Source: an uncultured Clostridia bacterium (GTDB lineage: Bacteria > Bacillota > Clostridia > TANB77 > CAG-508). Taken from it: a stretch of DNA of 64,000 nt. Below are positions 35,566-44,562 of the stretch, one piece after another. Numbering within the stretch: position 1 is the stretch's first letter; each line of letters begins with the position of its first letter. The notes under the pieces are model-generated. The model had not been told where the DNA came from. It ran no database searches and saw only the letters and a list, made by a program, of their open reading frames with translations. The stretch is taken from assembly GCA_934162535.1 (NCBI GenBank), contig CAKPJC010000001.1, positions 67,206 to 131,205 of the forward strand, given 5' to 3'. The translations under genes were made by a program, and so were the position numbers.

Positions 35566-36143
35566 ATGTAGTTTTCAATAACTTCCCATACATTATCAGT
35601 ATAAATCTTTCTTTCAGAAGAGAAAGGAAGAGTCGTAATATCTCCGATAGGATTAAGTTGTTTTTGAATATTTTTTAATTGGTTATCAACTTTTGTTTTA
35701 GCGATTTTATCAGCCTTATTACCTAAAATCATGCAAGGTAAGCCACTTCTAATAACATAATCATACATAAGAAAATCATTAGAAGTAGGGTCATGTCTTA
35801 TATCTACCAAAAATATAATTAATGCAATTTCTTTTCTAGTTGATAAATAATGTTCAATAGATTCGCCAACCTTTATTTGTTCTTGTTTAGACATTTTACT
35901 ATACCCATACCCAGGCAAATCAACAAAATAAAATAGATTATCTATATTGTAAAAATTAATTTGTCTTGTTTTACCAGGTTCGCTACTTGTACGAGCAAGT
36001 CGTTTTCTATTAATCATAGTATTAACAAAGCTTGATTTACCTACATTTGATTTACCAACTAAAACTATTTCAGGTAAATTACTTTTTGGATATTGAGACT
36101 CTTTTACAGCAGAAATCTCGAAACTTGGATTTTTAACTAACAT
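35547..36143 (-). CDS. engB: Ribosome biogenesis GTPase EngB/YsxC
   Basis: 198-residue GTPase needed for 50S assembly. G1 is VLVGKSNVGKSSF, G2 region SEPGKTRQINF, G3 VDLPGYGYSKM, G4 LGNKADK. The ATG at 36143 follows AAGGAG; a farther ATG adds nine residues with no site. It lies downstream of serS on the same strand but behind a terminator. Confidence 0.95.
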   Translation of the reverse strand: MLVKNPSFEISAVKESQYPKSNLPEIVLVGKSNVGKSSFVNTMINRKRLARTSSEPGKTRQINFYNIDNLFYFVDLPGYGYSKMSKQEQIKVGESIEHYLSTRKEIALIIFLVDIRHDPTSNDFLMYDYVIRSGLPCMILGNKADKIAKTKVDNQLKNIQKQLNPIGDITTLPFSSERKIYTDNVWEVIENYIKEEAN

Positions 36144-36156
36144 ATAACTACTCCTT

Positions 36157-36197
36157 AAAATAAAAGGCACTTTTTGGGGTAAGCCTCATAAGTGCCT
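36157..36197 (-). terminator. Terminator between serS and engB
   Basis: On the minus strand AGGCACTT (36197-36190) pairs with AAGTGCCT (36072-type arm at 36172-36165) followed by TTTATTTT. Confidence 0.7.
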
Positions 36198-36205
36198 AAA
36201 AATAT

Positions 36206-37492
36206 TTATTTTTTTGGTGAAATTTTCTCAGTTCCACCCATATATGGTCTTAACACTTCTGGAATTATAACACTTCCATCAGGTTGATAATTATTTTCTA
36301 AGATTGCAATAAGCATACGAGGTGGGGCAACAACAGTATTATTTAATGTATGTGCAAAATAATTTCCATTTTCGCCTTTTACTCTAATTGCTAATCTCCT
36401 TGCTTGGGCATCTGTTAAATTTGAACAACTTCCAACTTCAAAATATTTTTGTTGTCTTGGACTCCATGCTTCAACATCACAGCTTTTTGCTTTTAAATCT
36501 GCAAGATCCCCAGAGCAACATTCTAAAGTACGAACTGGAATCCCCATGCTCCTAAATAATTCAACAGTATAACTCCACATTTTGTCATACCATTCATAAC
36601 TTTCTTCAGGTTCACAAACAACTATCATTTCTTGCTTTTCAAATTGATGTATTCTATAAACTCCACGTTCTTCAATACCGTGTGCACCTTTTTCTTTTCT
36701 GAAACAAGGAGAATAAGAAGTCATTGTATAAGGTAAGTTTTCTTTATTAAGTAATTGACCTTTGAACTTGCCTATCATAGAATGTTCAGAAGTACCTATT
36801 AAATATAAATCTTCTCCTTCAATTTTGTACATCATAGCATCCATTTCCTCAAAACTCATAACACCTGTTACAACGTCAGATCTAATCATATAAGGTGGTA
36901 TGCAATATGTAAAACCTTTATTAATCATAAAATCTCTTGCATATGTTAAAACAGCTGAATGTAGTCTTGCAACATCACCTAATAAATAATAAAAACCATT
37001 ACCAGCGACTCTTCTAGCACTATCTAAGTCAATGCCACCAAGTCTTTCCATTATTTCTCCATGATATGGTATTTCATAATCTGGAACTACCGGTTCTCCA
37101 TATTTTTTTATTTCAACATTTTTTGTATCATCTTCTCCAATTGGTACAGATGGATGCATGATATTTGGTATTTTCATCATCCTTGAATTTATTTCTTCAG
37201 AATATTGTTTCTCTAATTCTTCATTTTTTTCAAGTTCCTCATTTAACTTTTGAACTTCTTGCTTTATTTTTTCAGCTTCATCTTTTTTGCCAGATTTCAT
37301 TAAGCCACCAATTTGCTCACTTAATTTTTTCCTATTTGCTCTTAAATTATCTCCATTTAATTTTGCTTCTCTATTTTTTTTATCTAACTCTAAAACCTCA
37401 TCAACAAGAACCAATTTATGGTCTTGAAATTTTTTCTTTATATTTTCTTTTACAAGTTCAGGTTTTTCTCTTATTAATTTAATATCTATCAT
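36206..37492 (-). CDS. serS: Seryl-tRNA synthetase
   Basis: 428-residue class II synthetase. An N-terminal antiparallel coiled-coil arm spans about residues 30-105 (Lys/Glu-rich). The core contains IGTSEHSMIG, the motif 2 loop CFRKEKGAHGIEERGVYR, and motif 3 NNTVVAPPRMLIAILEN. Normal length. AAAGGA precedes the ATG. I saw no T-box in the short upstream gap. Confidence 0.96.
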   Translation of the reverse strand: MIDIKLIREKPELVKENIKKKFQDHKLVLVDEVLELDKKNREAKLNGDNLRANRKKLSEQIGGLMKSGKKDEAEKIKQEVQKLNEELEKNEELEKQYSEEINSRMMKIPNIMHPSVPIGEDDTKNVEIKKYGEPVVPDYEIPYHGEIMERLGGIDLDSARRVAGNGFYYLLGDVARLHSAVLTYARDFMINKGFTYCIPPYMIRSDVVTGVMSFEEMDAMMYKIEGEDLYLIGTSEHSMIGKFKGQLLNKENLPYTMTSYSPCFRKEKGAHGIEERGVYRIHQFEKQEMIVVCEPEESYEWYDKMWSYTVELFRSMGIPVRTLECCSGDLADLKAKSCDVEAWSPRQQKYFEVGSCSNLTDAQARRLAIRVKGENGNYFAHTLNNTVVAPPRMLIAILENNYQPDGSVIIPEVLRPYMGGTEKISPKK

Positions 37493-37533
37493 TTTTTGCT
37501 CACAATCCTTTCTTTTTGCACTAAATTACATAA

Positions 37534-37764
37534 TTAAAATTCATATAATTCAAATCTATGTGATTGATGTGTTACATTACCATCTCTATTTGGATCAATT
37601 TCTTCTAAAAAACTGTTTAGAGGTCTTGCAAATATACCACCATCATTCAATCCTTTATATATTACAATAACTTCACCTGTTTCCGAATATTTACCTAAGT
37701 TTTCTACGAATATATACTTACCTTTAAAATGACGATATACCTTTCCAATTATTACTTCGTCCAT
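37534..37764 (-). CDS. DUF1653 family protein
   Basis: 76 residues. GKVYRHFKGKYIFVENLGKYSETGE and the RPLNSFLEEI segment match DUF1653 (pattern YRHFKG...SET...RP...F). Function unknown. The ATG at 37764 follows GGGAGGAGG, spaced 5-6 nt. It lies just upstream of serS on the same strand. Confidence 0.85.
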   Translation of the reverse strand: MDEVIIGKVYRHFKGKYIFVENLGKYSETGEVIVIYKGLNDGGIFARPLNSFLEEIDPNRDGNVTHQSHRFELYEF

Positions 37765-37924
37765 AATGATTCCTCCTCCCAAATTTGAATAACAATATTA
37801 TACAATAAATGCCCAAAAATATCAATAAAATTCACATAATTTGTGCTATCAATGGATAAAACGAAAATCAATTGCATAGAATAATAATAGTAAAAAATGT
37901 AAGGATAAGAAATAGGAGGGAAAA

Positions 37925-38212
37925 ATGCAGGAAGAGTATTTATTAAAAAAAATGATGAAGGGAAAAACAGAGGAAGAAATTAGAATAGAAATAATGCAAA
38001 GCATAATAGAAACAAAAGAAAAATTAAAAATTGCAAGATGTAATTTTGAGTATGCAGAAGATGATATGATAGATTATTATAGTTATCAAATAAAGGCTAA
38101 TCAATCAAAACTTGATTATTTAATAAAAATTGCCAAAAGCAAAGGAATAGTATTAAGTAGGGAGAATGAAATAAAAGCAAGAAATTTTAGAAAAAACAAT
38201 GTTGCAGTATAG
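37925..38212 (+). CDS. yaaL: DUF2508 / YaaL-like protein
   Basis: 95-residue helical protein with a pattern like DUF2508 (EIMQSIIETKEKLKIARCNFEYAE and a following YYSYQIKANQSKLDYL). The B. subtilis relative YaaL is encoded next to bofA, as here, which supports the call. Function unknown. AGGAGGG precedes the ATG. Confidence 0.75.
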   Translation: MQEEYLLKKMMKGKTEEEIRIEIMQSIIETKEKLKIARCNFEYAEDDMIDYYSYQIKANQSKLDYLIKIAKSKGIVLSRENEIKARNFRKNNVAV

Positions 38213-38276
38213 AATATTTGTCCGGAATTTATCATAGAAATAGTAGTAATAACTACTATTTTTTTGGAGGGAAAAA

Positions 38277-38534
38277 GTGAATATAAATATACTTGTATTT
38301 GTAACATGTATTTGTTTAATGTTTATAATTGGAAAAATATTTATAGTGCCTATAAAATGGATTTTGAAGTTAATACTTAATTCTTTATTAGGTGGTTTAT
38401 TAATATGGATAATAAATTTAATAGGTGGATTATGGGCTTTCCACATAGGATTAAATGCTTATACGGCAGTTCTTGTTGGTGTACTTGGAATGCCAGGAGC
38501 TGTTTTGCTAATCTTAATACAATTGTTAATTTAG
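38277..38534 (+). CDS. bofA: BofA-like pro-sigma-K processing inhibitor
   Basis: 85 residues with two to three hydrophobic segments. NSLLGGLLIWIINLIGG and the C-terminal GVLGMPGAVLLILIQ match BofA, a mother-cell membrane protein that holds the SpoIVFB protease inactive until the forespore signals. The start is likely GTG at 38277 after TGGAGGG. It follows the YaaL-like gene; together with the spoVA operon it supports endospore formation. Confidence 0.85.
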   Translation: MNINILVFVTCICLMFIIGKIFIVPIKWILKLILNSLLGGLLIWIINLIGGLWAFHIGLNAYTAVLVGVLGMPGAVLLILIQLLI

Positions 38535-38588
38535 GAAAAAATTGTCCTATGTATATTGCATAATTATGAAAAAGAGTGATATACTCCA

Positions 38589-38641
38589 CCACATAAAAAT
38601 AGATTTGAGTCAAAGTTTAACTCAAATCTATTTTTATGTGG
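38589..38641. repeat. 22-bp perfect inverted repeat downstream of bofA
   Basis: Left arm 38589-38610 and right arm 38620-38641 are perfectly complementary (outer CCACATAAAAATAG, inner GATTTGAGT) around a 9-nt loop. There is no T run on either side, so it is not a standard terminator; it may be the end of a small mobile element or a strong processing structure between the convergent genes. Confidence 0.85.
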
Positions 38642-38668
38642 AATCATTTATGACCCCATTAGAGTGTA

Positions 38669-38935
38669 TCAACTAAGATACATATTGGCACATGCTATTC
38701 TATGAGTTGCGTTTTCAGCGTTCTCATCGAATGTTGCATATAGTTCTGTATCATCCAATTTTAACAACCGGAAGATTTCAAACTTTACTTCTTGTGCATT
38801 CATGATATGCCCATCCATTAAGTATAATGAAGGCACTTCGTATTGCTTGAATGTTTGAGTGTTTGTGACAATAAAACTTTTGTCACAATATTCTACGTGG
38901 TAGTTTGGCATTTCATGCATGATTTTTATGACCAT
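38669..38935 (-). CDS. Small protein of unknown function, foreign base composition
   Basis: 88 residues, not recognised; begins MVIKIMHEMPNYHVEYCDKS and ends CANMYLS. ATG 38935 follows AAGGGGTG. Base and codon use differ from the neighbours: more G and C, and one ordinary in-frame CGG (FEIFRLLKLDD) that cannot be rescued by a +1 shift, since that gives an immediate stop. It lies beside the 22-bp inverted repeat, which suggests recent transfer. Confidence 0.6.
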   Translation of the reverse strand: MVIKIMHEMPNYHVEYCDKSFIVTNTQTFKQYEVPSLYLMDGHIMNAQEVKFEIFRLLKLDDTELYATFDENAENATHRIACANMYLS

Positions 38936-39040
38936 ACGATACACCCCTTCAAAAAAGTGAGATACATATATTATACAACGAAAAGGCTTAAAAATCAACA
39001 AAAATGCAAGGTTGAATATAAAATTTTAGACGAAAAAAGA

Positions 39041-39069
39041 TTGACAATAGATACGGCATATGTTAGAAT
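39041..39069 (+). promoter_or_regulatory. Promoter of the micro-ORF/MazG group
   Basis: TTGACA at 39041-39046, 17-bp spacer, TAGAAT at 39064-39069, 58 bp before the 32-residue gene. Confidence 0.75.
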
Positions 39070-39126
39070 TGTGCTACATTTAAGTAGAGTAACGGGATTT
39101 ATAATATTATATAAGAGGGGGAAGAA

Positions 39127-39225
39127 ATGGAAAAATATTCTGATAAAGATAGAGAGCAAATAAATAAAATTGCAAACTATAGAGTAAGGAATTATAAGGA
39201 GCTAATAGAAGCGATAGAAAATTAA
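39127..39225 (+). CDS. 32-residue micro-protein
   Basis: Highly charged, MEKYSDKDREQINKIANYRV then a short helix-like end. GAGGGGG lies 6-9 nt before the ATG and a consensus promoter lies upstream, so translation is likely. No family recognised. Confidence 0.5.
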   Translation: MEKYSDKDREQINKIANYRVRNYKELIEAIEN

Positions 39226-39240
39226 TAATAGGAGGGAGCA

Positions 39241-39339
39241 ATTTTTATAAGTTCACCATGTGTTTTTAGAAAAAGGGAAACAGATAAATATTTAGTATTT
39301 ATAGAAATAACTAATATGTGTAATATGAAGATAGGATAA
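39241..39339 (+). pseudogene. Radical SAM N-terminal fragment
   Basis: The open frame includes SSPCVFRKRETDKYLVFIEI then TNMCNMKIG and a stop. ITNMCNMKC is how many radical SAM proteins begin their cluster motif; here the frame ends before the second and third cysteines. AGGAGGG lies just before an ATT, with no ATG in a usable place. It may be the relic of a peptide-modifying enzyme. Confidence 0.4.
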
Positions 39340-39344
39340 ATGAA

Positions 39345-39485
39345 ATGGAAATATATGAAGAACAAGTGTCGGAAAATGATGTTGTGGTTTTGGATGAGTT
39401 AGATGAGTGTTCAATTCAAGTTATTAATAATCTAAGATGCTATAAGGCACTTGATATTGGACAGACAAAAAGATTAAAAAATTAA
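39345..39485 (+). CDS. 46-residue micro-protein
   Basis: Acidic N-terminal half (EIYEEQVSENDVVVLDELDE) and a basic C-terminus (RCYKALDIGQTKRLKN). No convincing binding site, but codon choice looks protein-coding. It is between the radical SAM fragment and the MazG-like gene; it might be the end of a decayed longer gene. Confidence 0.4.
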   Translation: MEIYEEQVSENDVVVLDELDECSIQVINNLRCYKALDIGQTKRLKN

Positions 39486-39566
39486 GTAATGAACAATTAT
39501 GAATTTCAAAGGGAAAATGTAAATGTAGTACAAACTATAAAAAAAGAAATAGAAAGGAGAATGTCA

Positions 39567-39914
39567 ATGAAAGAAAAAAATGTTACAATTGAAACAATGC
39601 AAGGATTGGTTTCAGAAATGGTGAAGAGATATGGATTAGAAATAACACCAGAATTACGCTATGTTGATTTAACGACAGAAGTTGGAGAATTGGGAAAAGA
39701 ATTACTAAAAGGTTCTGATTATGGAAAAAAAACATTGGAAAAAACAGATAATTTAGAATCAGAAATGGGTGATACTTTATTTTCTTTGACATGTATTGCA
39801 AATTCATTAAATATAGATTTGCAAACAGCATTAGTAAATGCAATGAAGAAATATCAAAAAAGATTTAATGAAAAAGGAAGCATTGGATCAGAAGAAATTG
39901 AAATAGATAAATAA
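39567..39914 (+). CDS. MazG-like nucleotide pyrophosphohydrolase
   Basis: 115 residues, single MazG/dUTPase-like helical domain. LTTEVGELGKELL and LESEMGDTLFSLTCIAN carry the ExxE and ExxD metal-binding motifs. It should hydrolyse nucleoside triphosphates to monophosphates (house-cleaning). AAAGGAG lies 7 nt before ATG 39567; longer in-frame starts upstream overlap the micro-ORF and have no site. Confidence 0.88.
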   Translation: MKEKNVTIETMQGLVSEMVKRYGLEITPELRYVDLTTEVGELGKELLKGSDYGKKTLEKTDNLESEMGDTLFSLTCIANSLNIDLQTALVNAMKKYQKRFNEKGSIGSEEIEIDK

Positions 39915-39958
39915 AAAATGAACAACAGAAAATTTGAAACCTGTTGTTCATTTTCTCT
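39915..39958 (+). terminator. Terminator of the MazG-like gene
   Basis: AAAATGAACAACAG pairs perfectly with CTGTTGTTCATTTT, followed by CTCTT. Confidence 0.75.
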
Positions 39959-40146
39959 TGCGACCATAATGGACAGCAACTTTATACTTTATAATAAATT
40001 ATCTTTTTTTGCATATTATATAGATGCTTAATTGTATCAATTATAAATTCTTTATTCTCTGTATTGTATGTTAAAATCGAAATATAGTATACAAGGAGGA
40101 AACAAATAAAATTATTATTTATTTCCTCTTATAACTATATAAAAAA

Positions 40147-42525
40147 TCAAACATTTTTACTAATATTACCATTCGTATAATCAATACCCTCAAGTTTATT
40201 TCCAGACTTCACAATATTTATAATATCATTAATCTCATCAATAGCTTCATCCAAAATATCAATTCTAACAATATCAACATCAATATCTTTATGACAAAAA
40301 GAAGTAATCTTACTATTAAAAATTGTAGTAACAGTTTCAATATTATCAGGAATGATTCTAAACAAAAAGCCAAGTCGATCTTTCAAATAATACTTATTAC
40401 CAGACTCGCAAAACCTTTTACAATCAGGATAACACTTATTTGAATGTCCCAACAAACAATAATTAGAATTCATCAAAGGAATTTTACCATATACAATAAG
40501 TTCCTTTTTCTTATCACAACAAATACAATGCAAATCAAAGCTATTCAACTCAGGAGACAATGTAATAGTGCTTGAATTCAATTCCTTAATAGTCAAATCA
40601 TTAAAAACATTAAAAGTATAATTACAAATAAAGTCATACTCATTAAAATAATCTTTTAAAAGCTCAAAATCTCCAATGTTTGAAATTACAAAACCCTTTA
40701 TATTGTATGTATTTAAAATACTTGGAATATTACCATTAATAAGTTTATTATAATTATTTCTAATAATTGTTGGCATATAGATGTATGTATTAAACTTTTC
40801 TGAAATACATTTTAGAACATCTATATATCTTTTAGAAACAAAATACTTAAAAGGGATATATATTTTATCAATTCCATTCAAACGCATATAATCAAAATCC
40901 AAATTTATAACATTCAACAACAAACTAATGTTCTTATCTGGAATATGTTTATGAACATTAGATAATTCAATGTTCGGGATATCTGGTAACTTCCTTTTAA
41001 AAGAAGATATAAGTTTTTCTTCATAGTCAGTTAAAGCCTGTCTTCTTAACTCATTTAATTTACTAATACTTGGAATATATAAATTATCATCCAAATCAAT
41101 TTCAAAATTCACAAATTGAAAAGGCGTATTATTGGTTTTTGAAAGTTGATTAATCAATCTTTCTTTAGTTATTGGAGAATTAAGTGCCCCAATAGGGACA
41201 AGCTGAGAAATAGTCTCAACTGAAATGTCAGTACTTCCAGATATTTTTATTGATATAGGGCAATTCTTCTTAACAGTAAGTTCACAATTCAAATTTACTT
41301 TTCTAAGTTCAGTATTTAATGTTGAAATAGCAGATTGAGATAGCTTTTTATCCGAAATTTTGTAAAGACTATTTCCAACAAAAATATCACCTTTCATTCT
41401 GCCAATCTTCACTTTAGTACCAGCAGGAACACTTTTTTCGTTTTTATTATTTACCATTAACTCTGAAACAGTATAAAGCGAATTTTTTCCTTTTCTGTTT
41501 TCAACAGAAATTTTATCGCCAACACCTAAAGTACATGAGGTTGCGAAAGATATATGACCTTTATTATCATTAAAATTTGTAATTTTTCCTAAATAAATTC
41601 CCATATTATTAGCCTTTTTTGGATAAACTAATTTTTGATTTGGAGAATTATCCAAATGTCCACAAGAAAAATTCCCACGATTAAAAACTTGTAGTAATTC
41701 TTGTAAATCATTATAATCTACTTTGTAATCAGAACCTGAAATAGCCATATCTAAATATTTTCTATATATTCTTGTAACAGTTGCTACATATTCGGGAGTT
41801 TTCATTCTGCCTTCAATTTTTAAGCAAGAAACACCAGACTTTACAAGTTGAGGCAGAAAATCTAAGCTACATAAATCTCTTGTGCTTAAAAGATAGCCTT
41901 TGTCAATTAAGGTATTATTTTCTAATAATTCATATGGTAGCCTACATGGTTGAGCACATTTTCCACGGTTGCCAGAACGTCCACCTACCATGCTTGAAAA
42001 CAAGCATTGACCAGAATATGAAATACATAATGCACCATGAGTAAAAACTTCAATTTCAGTATTTGAATTTTTACAAATATGGTCAATTTCATTTATACTT
42101 AATTCTCTTGATAAGACAACACGAGAAAATCCAAGCTCTTGTAATTTTAATACACCATTTAGATTATGTACTGACATTTGTGTACTTGCATGAACTTCAA
42201 GACCAGGAAAGTTTTTAATAAGATACCTAGCTAAACCTAAATCTTGAACAATAATTGCATCAACTCCAAGAGAGTAAGCTTTTTTTGCTAAATTAATAGC
42301 ATCTGCAAGTTCATTATTTTTTATTAGAGTATTTAATGTAAGATTTGTTTTTACTCCACGAACTTTAGCATAATTAATAGCTTTTTCTAAAGCACCATCA
42401 TCAAAATTGGAGGCAAAAGCTCTTGCACTAAACAGGCTTGCACCAAAATACACTGCATCTGCACCATTTTGCACAGCAGATTTTAAACAGTCGAAATCAC
42501 CAACAGGTGAAAGTAATTCTATCAT
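40147..42525 (-). CDS. Peptidase U32 family protein (RlhA/YhbU-like)
   Basis: 792 residues. The U32 core begins ELLSPVGDFDCLKSAVQNGAD and AVYFGASLFSARAFA. CAQPCRLPYELLE supplies the first Cys pair; a second Cys cluster appears near the C-terminus (CLLGHSNKCYPDCKRFCE). Relatives such as RlhA hydroxylate 23S rRNA, and others act in tRNA hydroxylation (TrhP); true protease activity is doubtful. The double-length form with a C-terminal extension matches the long clostridial members. GAAAGGA precedes the ATG. Confidence 0.88.
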   Translation of the reverse strand: MIELLSPVGDFDCLKSAVQNGADAVYFGASLFSARAFASNFDDGALEKAINYAKVRGVKTNLTLNTLIKNNELADAINLAKKAYSLGVDAIIVQDLGLARYLIKNFPGLEVHASTQMSVHNLNGVLKLQELGFSRVVLSRELSINEIDHICKNSNTEIEVFTHGALCISYSGQCLFSSMVGGRSGNRGKCAQPCRLPYELLENNTLIDKGYLLSTRDLCSLDFLPQLVKSGVSCLKIEGRMKTPEYVATVTRIYRKYLDMAISGSDYKVDYNDLQELLQVFNRGNFSCGHLDNSPNQKLVYPKKANNMGIYLGKITNFNDNKGHISFATSCTLGVGDKISVENRKGKNSLYTVSELMVNNKNEKSVPAGTKVKIGRMKGDIFVGNSLYKISDKKLSQSAISTLNTELRKVNLNCELTVKKNCPISIKISGSTDISVETISQLVPIGALNSPITKERLINQLSKTNNTPFQFVNFEIDLDDNLYIPSISKLNELRRQALTDYEEKLISSFKRKLPDIPNIELSNVHKHIPDKNISLLLNVINLDFDYMRLNGIDKIYIPFKYFVSKRYIDVLKCISEKFNTYIYMPTIIRNNYNKLINGNIPSILNTYNIKGFVISNIGDFELLKDYFNEYDFICNYTFNVFNDLTIKELNSSTITLSPELNSFDLHCICCDKKKELIVYGKIPLMNSNYCLLGHSNKCYPDCKRFCESGNKYYLKDRLGFLFRIIPDNIETVTTIFNSKITSFCHKDIDVDIVRIDILDEAIDEINDIINIVKSGNKLEGIDYTNGNISKNV

Positions 42526-42617
42526 AATATAATCCTTTCAATCATTAATATAACTATTATAACATATAATTAAGAAAATTTGTAACATAAATGTAATAAA
42601 AAAAATATTGTCTAATG

Positions 42618-42647
42618 TTGACTATAAAATATAAAAAATGATATACT
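42618..42647 (+). promoter_or_regulatory. Promoter of the surface protein gene
   Basis: TTGACT at 42618-42623, 18-bp spacer, TATACT at 42642-42647. Confidence 0.7.
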
Positions 42648-42697
42648 AGTATCGAAAAAGAGAGAAAATATATAAAGAAACAAAAGAGGTGTAAAGT

Positions 42698-43939
42698 ATG
42701 AAGAAAAAATTGCTTACAATTTTTTTAATAATAATTTCATATATGTTAATTAATTTTATTTGTGTGAATGAGATATTTGCTGTAAATGAAAACGGAAACA
42801 CACCATCAGATAGTACTACAACAGGACAAACAGATGAAAAAAATAATACTGAAACTGATAATACTAATGAGAATAAAAAAGATGACACATCAAAAAATAC
42901 TAAAGACAAAAATGAAAGCAACAATAAGAAAGATATAACAACTACGAAAAAGAATACAACAACACAAAAATCATCAGAAGCAAGACTAAATGATTTAGGA
43001 ATAAGACCAAAAAACTATGATTTTGCTGGATTCAAAAAAGATACAATGTCATACAAAACAACAGTGCCAAATGATGTAAAAGAGGTAACTATATATGCTA
43101 CAGCAGTTGATGCAAAAGCAAAAATAAAAGGGGCTGGAAAAGTATCATTAAAAGAAGGGAAGAATGAAGCAAAAGTAGTTGTAAAAGCTGAAGATGGAAA
43201 AACAACGAAAACATATACAATAGAAATAACAAGAGAAGAGGCAAAACAAGAAGAAAAGGTAGAAGAACAAAAAGAAGTTGTTGCAGAAAATGAGGAAGAA
43301 AAGGAACTAGGACTTACAAAACTAACAGTAAGTGGAATAGAACTATCTCCAAAATTTGATACAGCAATATATGAGTATAAGGCAGAATTATCAAAGGATT
43401 TAAGTGAATTAGACATTAATGCAGAAGCAAATAATACAGAAGCAACAGTTGAGATAATAGGAAATAAAAATTTACAACCAGGAGAAAATATAATAACTAT
43501 TTTATTAAGCAATGCTAATAAAGAGGAATTTGCAACATATCAAATAATTGTAAATAAAGAAGTAAAAGAAGAAACTGTTGCAGGTGTCAGCTGGAAAGAC
43601 CCATCAACATGGGGACTAAAAGAAAAAATTATTGTAGGCATTATAGGTGCAATAATATTATTGATAATAATACTTATAATTGTAAAAGTAAAAAAAGCAA
43701 GAGAAGAAGATGACGACCTTGACCTACCAGGTGCAGAAGAGCTTGATAGAGCATTAACAGAACATCAAGAACTTAATGAAGATGTTGAAGAAGAGAAACC
43801 AAGAAGAAAATCATCAAATTTTATAGAGGATATATATTCTTCAAATATGAACAGAAAAAGTGAAGAAGAAAAATCAGATATTGAAAAAGCTCAAGAGTAT
43901 TTTGAAGAACATTCAAGAAGAAGGGGTAGACATTTTTAA
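42698..43939 (+). CDS. Membrane-anchored protein with two cadherin-like beta-sandwich domains
   Basis: 413 residues. A signal peptide (residues 1-27, ...NFICVNEIFA) is followed by a Thr/Asn/Lys-rich linker (about 28-95). Two PF12733-type cadherin-like domains follow: LNDLGIRPKNYDFAGFKKDT at about 97-180 and LTKLTVSGIELSPKFDTAIY at about 205-290. A single transmembrane helix at about 312-332 precedes a charged cytoplasmic tail. Surface-exposed with a cytoplasmic tail, so it may join envelope and cytoplasm; partner unknown. Confidence 0.8.
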   Translation: MKKKLLTIFLIIISYMLINFICVNEIFAVNENGNTPSDSTTTGQTDEKNNTETDNTNENKKDDTSKNTKDKNESNNKKDITTTKKNTTTQKSSEARLNDLGIRPKNYDFAGFKKDTMSYKTTVPNDVKEVTIYATAVDAKAKIKGAGKVSLKEGKNEAKVVVKAEDGKTTKTYTIEITREEAKQEEKVEEQKEVVAENEEEKELGLTKLTVSGIELSPKFDTAIYEYKAELSKDLSELDINAEANNTEATVEIIGNKNLQPGENIITILLSNANKEEFATYQIIVNKEVKEETVAGVSWKDPSTWGLKEKIIVGIIGAIILLIIILIIVKVKKAREEDDDLDLPGAEELDRALTEHQELNEDVEEEKPRRKSSNFIEDIYSSNMNRKSEEEKSDIEKAQEYFEEHSRRRGRHF

Positions 43940-43944
43940 CTTTG

Positions 43945-43971
43945 AAGTCGCAATTTGCGACTTTTTTTTTT
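43945..43971 (+). terminator. Terminator of the surface protein gene
   Basis: AAGTCGC pairs with GCGACTT, followed by about nine T. Confidence 0.9.
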
Positions 43972-44014
43972 AACTTCAAATGATAATAGATTTATAAAGC
44001 AATTCAAAAGAAAG

Positions 44015-44057
44015 TAAAAATGAGACTGCTCTGCACCCACAAGGGGTACAAAGCAGT
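44015..44057 (-). terminator. Terminator of tRNA-Thr
   Basis: On the minus strand ACTGCT...AGCAGT with TACCCC/GGGTG pairing inside, then a T-rich stretch. Confidence 0.65.
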
Positions 44058-44059
44058 AT

Positions 44060-44135
44060 TGGTGCCACCAAGCAGAATCGAACTGCTGGCCTATGGGTTA
44101 CGAATCCATCGCTCTACCAACTGAGCTATAGTGGC
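44060..44135 (-). tRNA. tRNA-Thr (CGT)
   Basis: 76 nt with encoded CCA. Acceptor GCCACTA/TGGTGGC with one G-T pair, D stem GCTC/GAGC, T stem AGCAG/CTGCT. Anticodon loop TTCGTAA gives CGT. The anticodon stem ATGGA/CCCAT has an A-C mismatch at 31-39, next to the loop. Confidence 0.92.
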
Positions 44136-44214
44136 AAGTATAAAGTTTTTTGACTTCTGCTCTTGAGACTAAAGTTGTCAAAGAAAAGAGTGTTATGGAT
44201 TACATTCTTTATGT

Positions 44215-44243
44215 ATTATAGACTATATTGGTTAAAAAGTAAA
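44215..44243 (-). promoter_or_regulatory. Promoter of tRNA-Thr
   Basis: Minus strand TTTACT (44243-44238), 17-bp spacer, TATAAT (44220-44215). Confidence 0.75.
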
Positions 44244-44375
44244 TACAATTTTCTATTTATTTAGAAAAGTTAGTGTAAAATATTTGCAGACAAAAATAAA
44301 AAAATTGCTTACATTTAGTTGGCACATACGGTCGAATTTTGTCGATGAAAAGATACAAAAAAGTTGAAAAAATGC

Positions 44376-44404
44376 TTGTCAAAATAGAAGATACATGGTA
44401 GAAT
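44376..44404 (+). promoter_or_regulatory. Promoter of the Rpn-like remnant
   Basis: TTGTCA at 44376-44381, 17-bp spacer, TAGAAT at 44399-44404. A small hairpin with a T run (about 44411-44440) follows in the leader, and may act as an attenuator. Confidence 0.6.
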
Positions 44405-44562
44405 AGTGCTGTACTCATTAGAGTGCAGTGTTATTTTTTAGCACAGAAAAAATTAACTCAAAAAGTTCTATAACAATATTAGATATGATTTTTTAAATCT
44501 AATATATTAGTAATCTAAAATAAAAAAATTTTATCTTATGAAAATTCAAAAAATAGAAATAC

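Noticed and set aside
36193..37533. T-box riboswitch before serS or gltX
   Set aside because: Upstream gaps are too short and show no T-box sequence.
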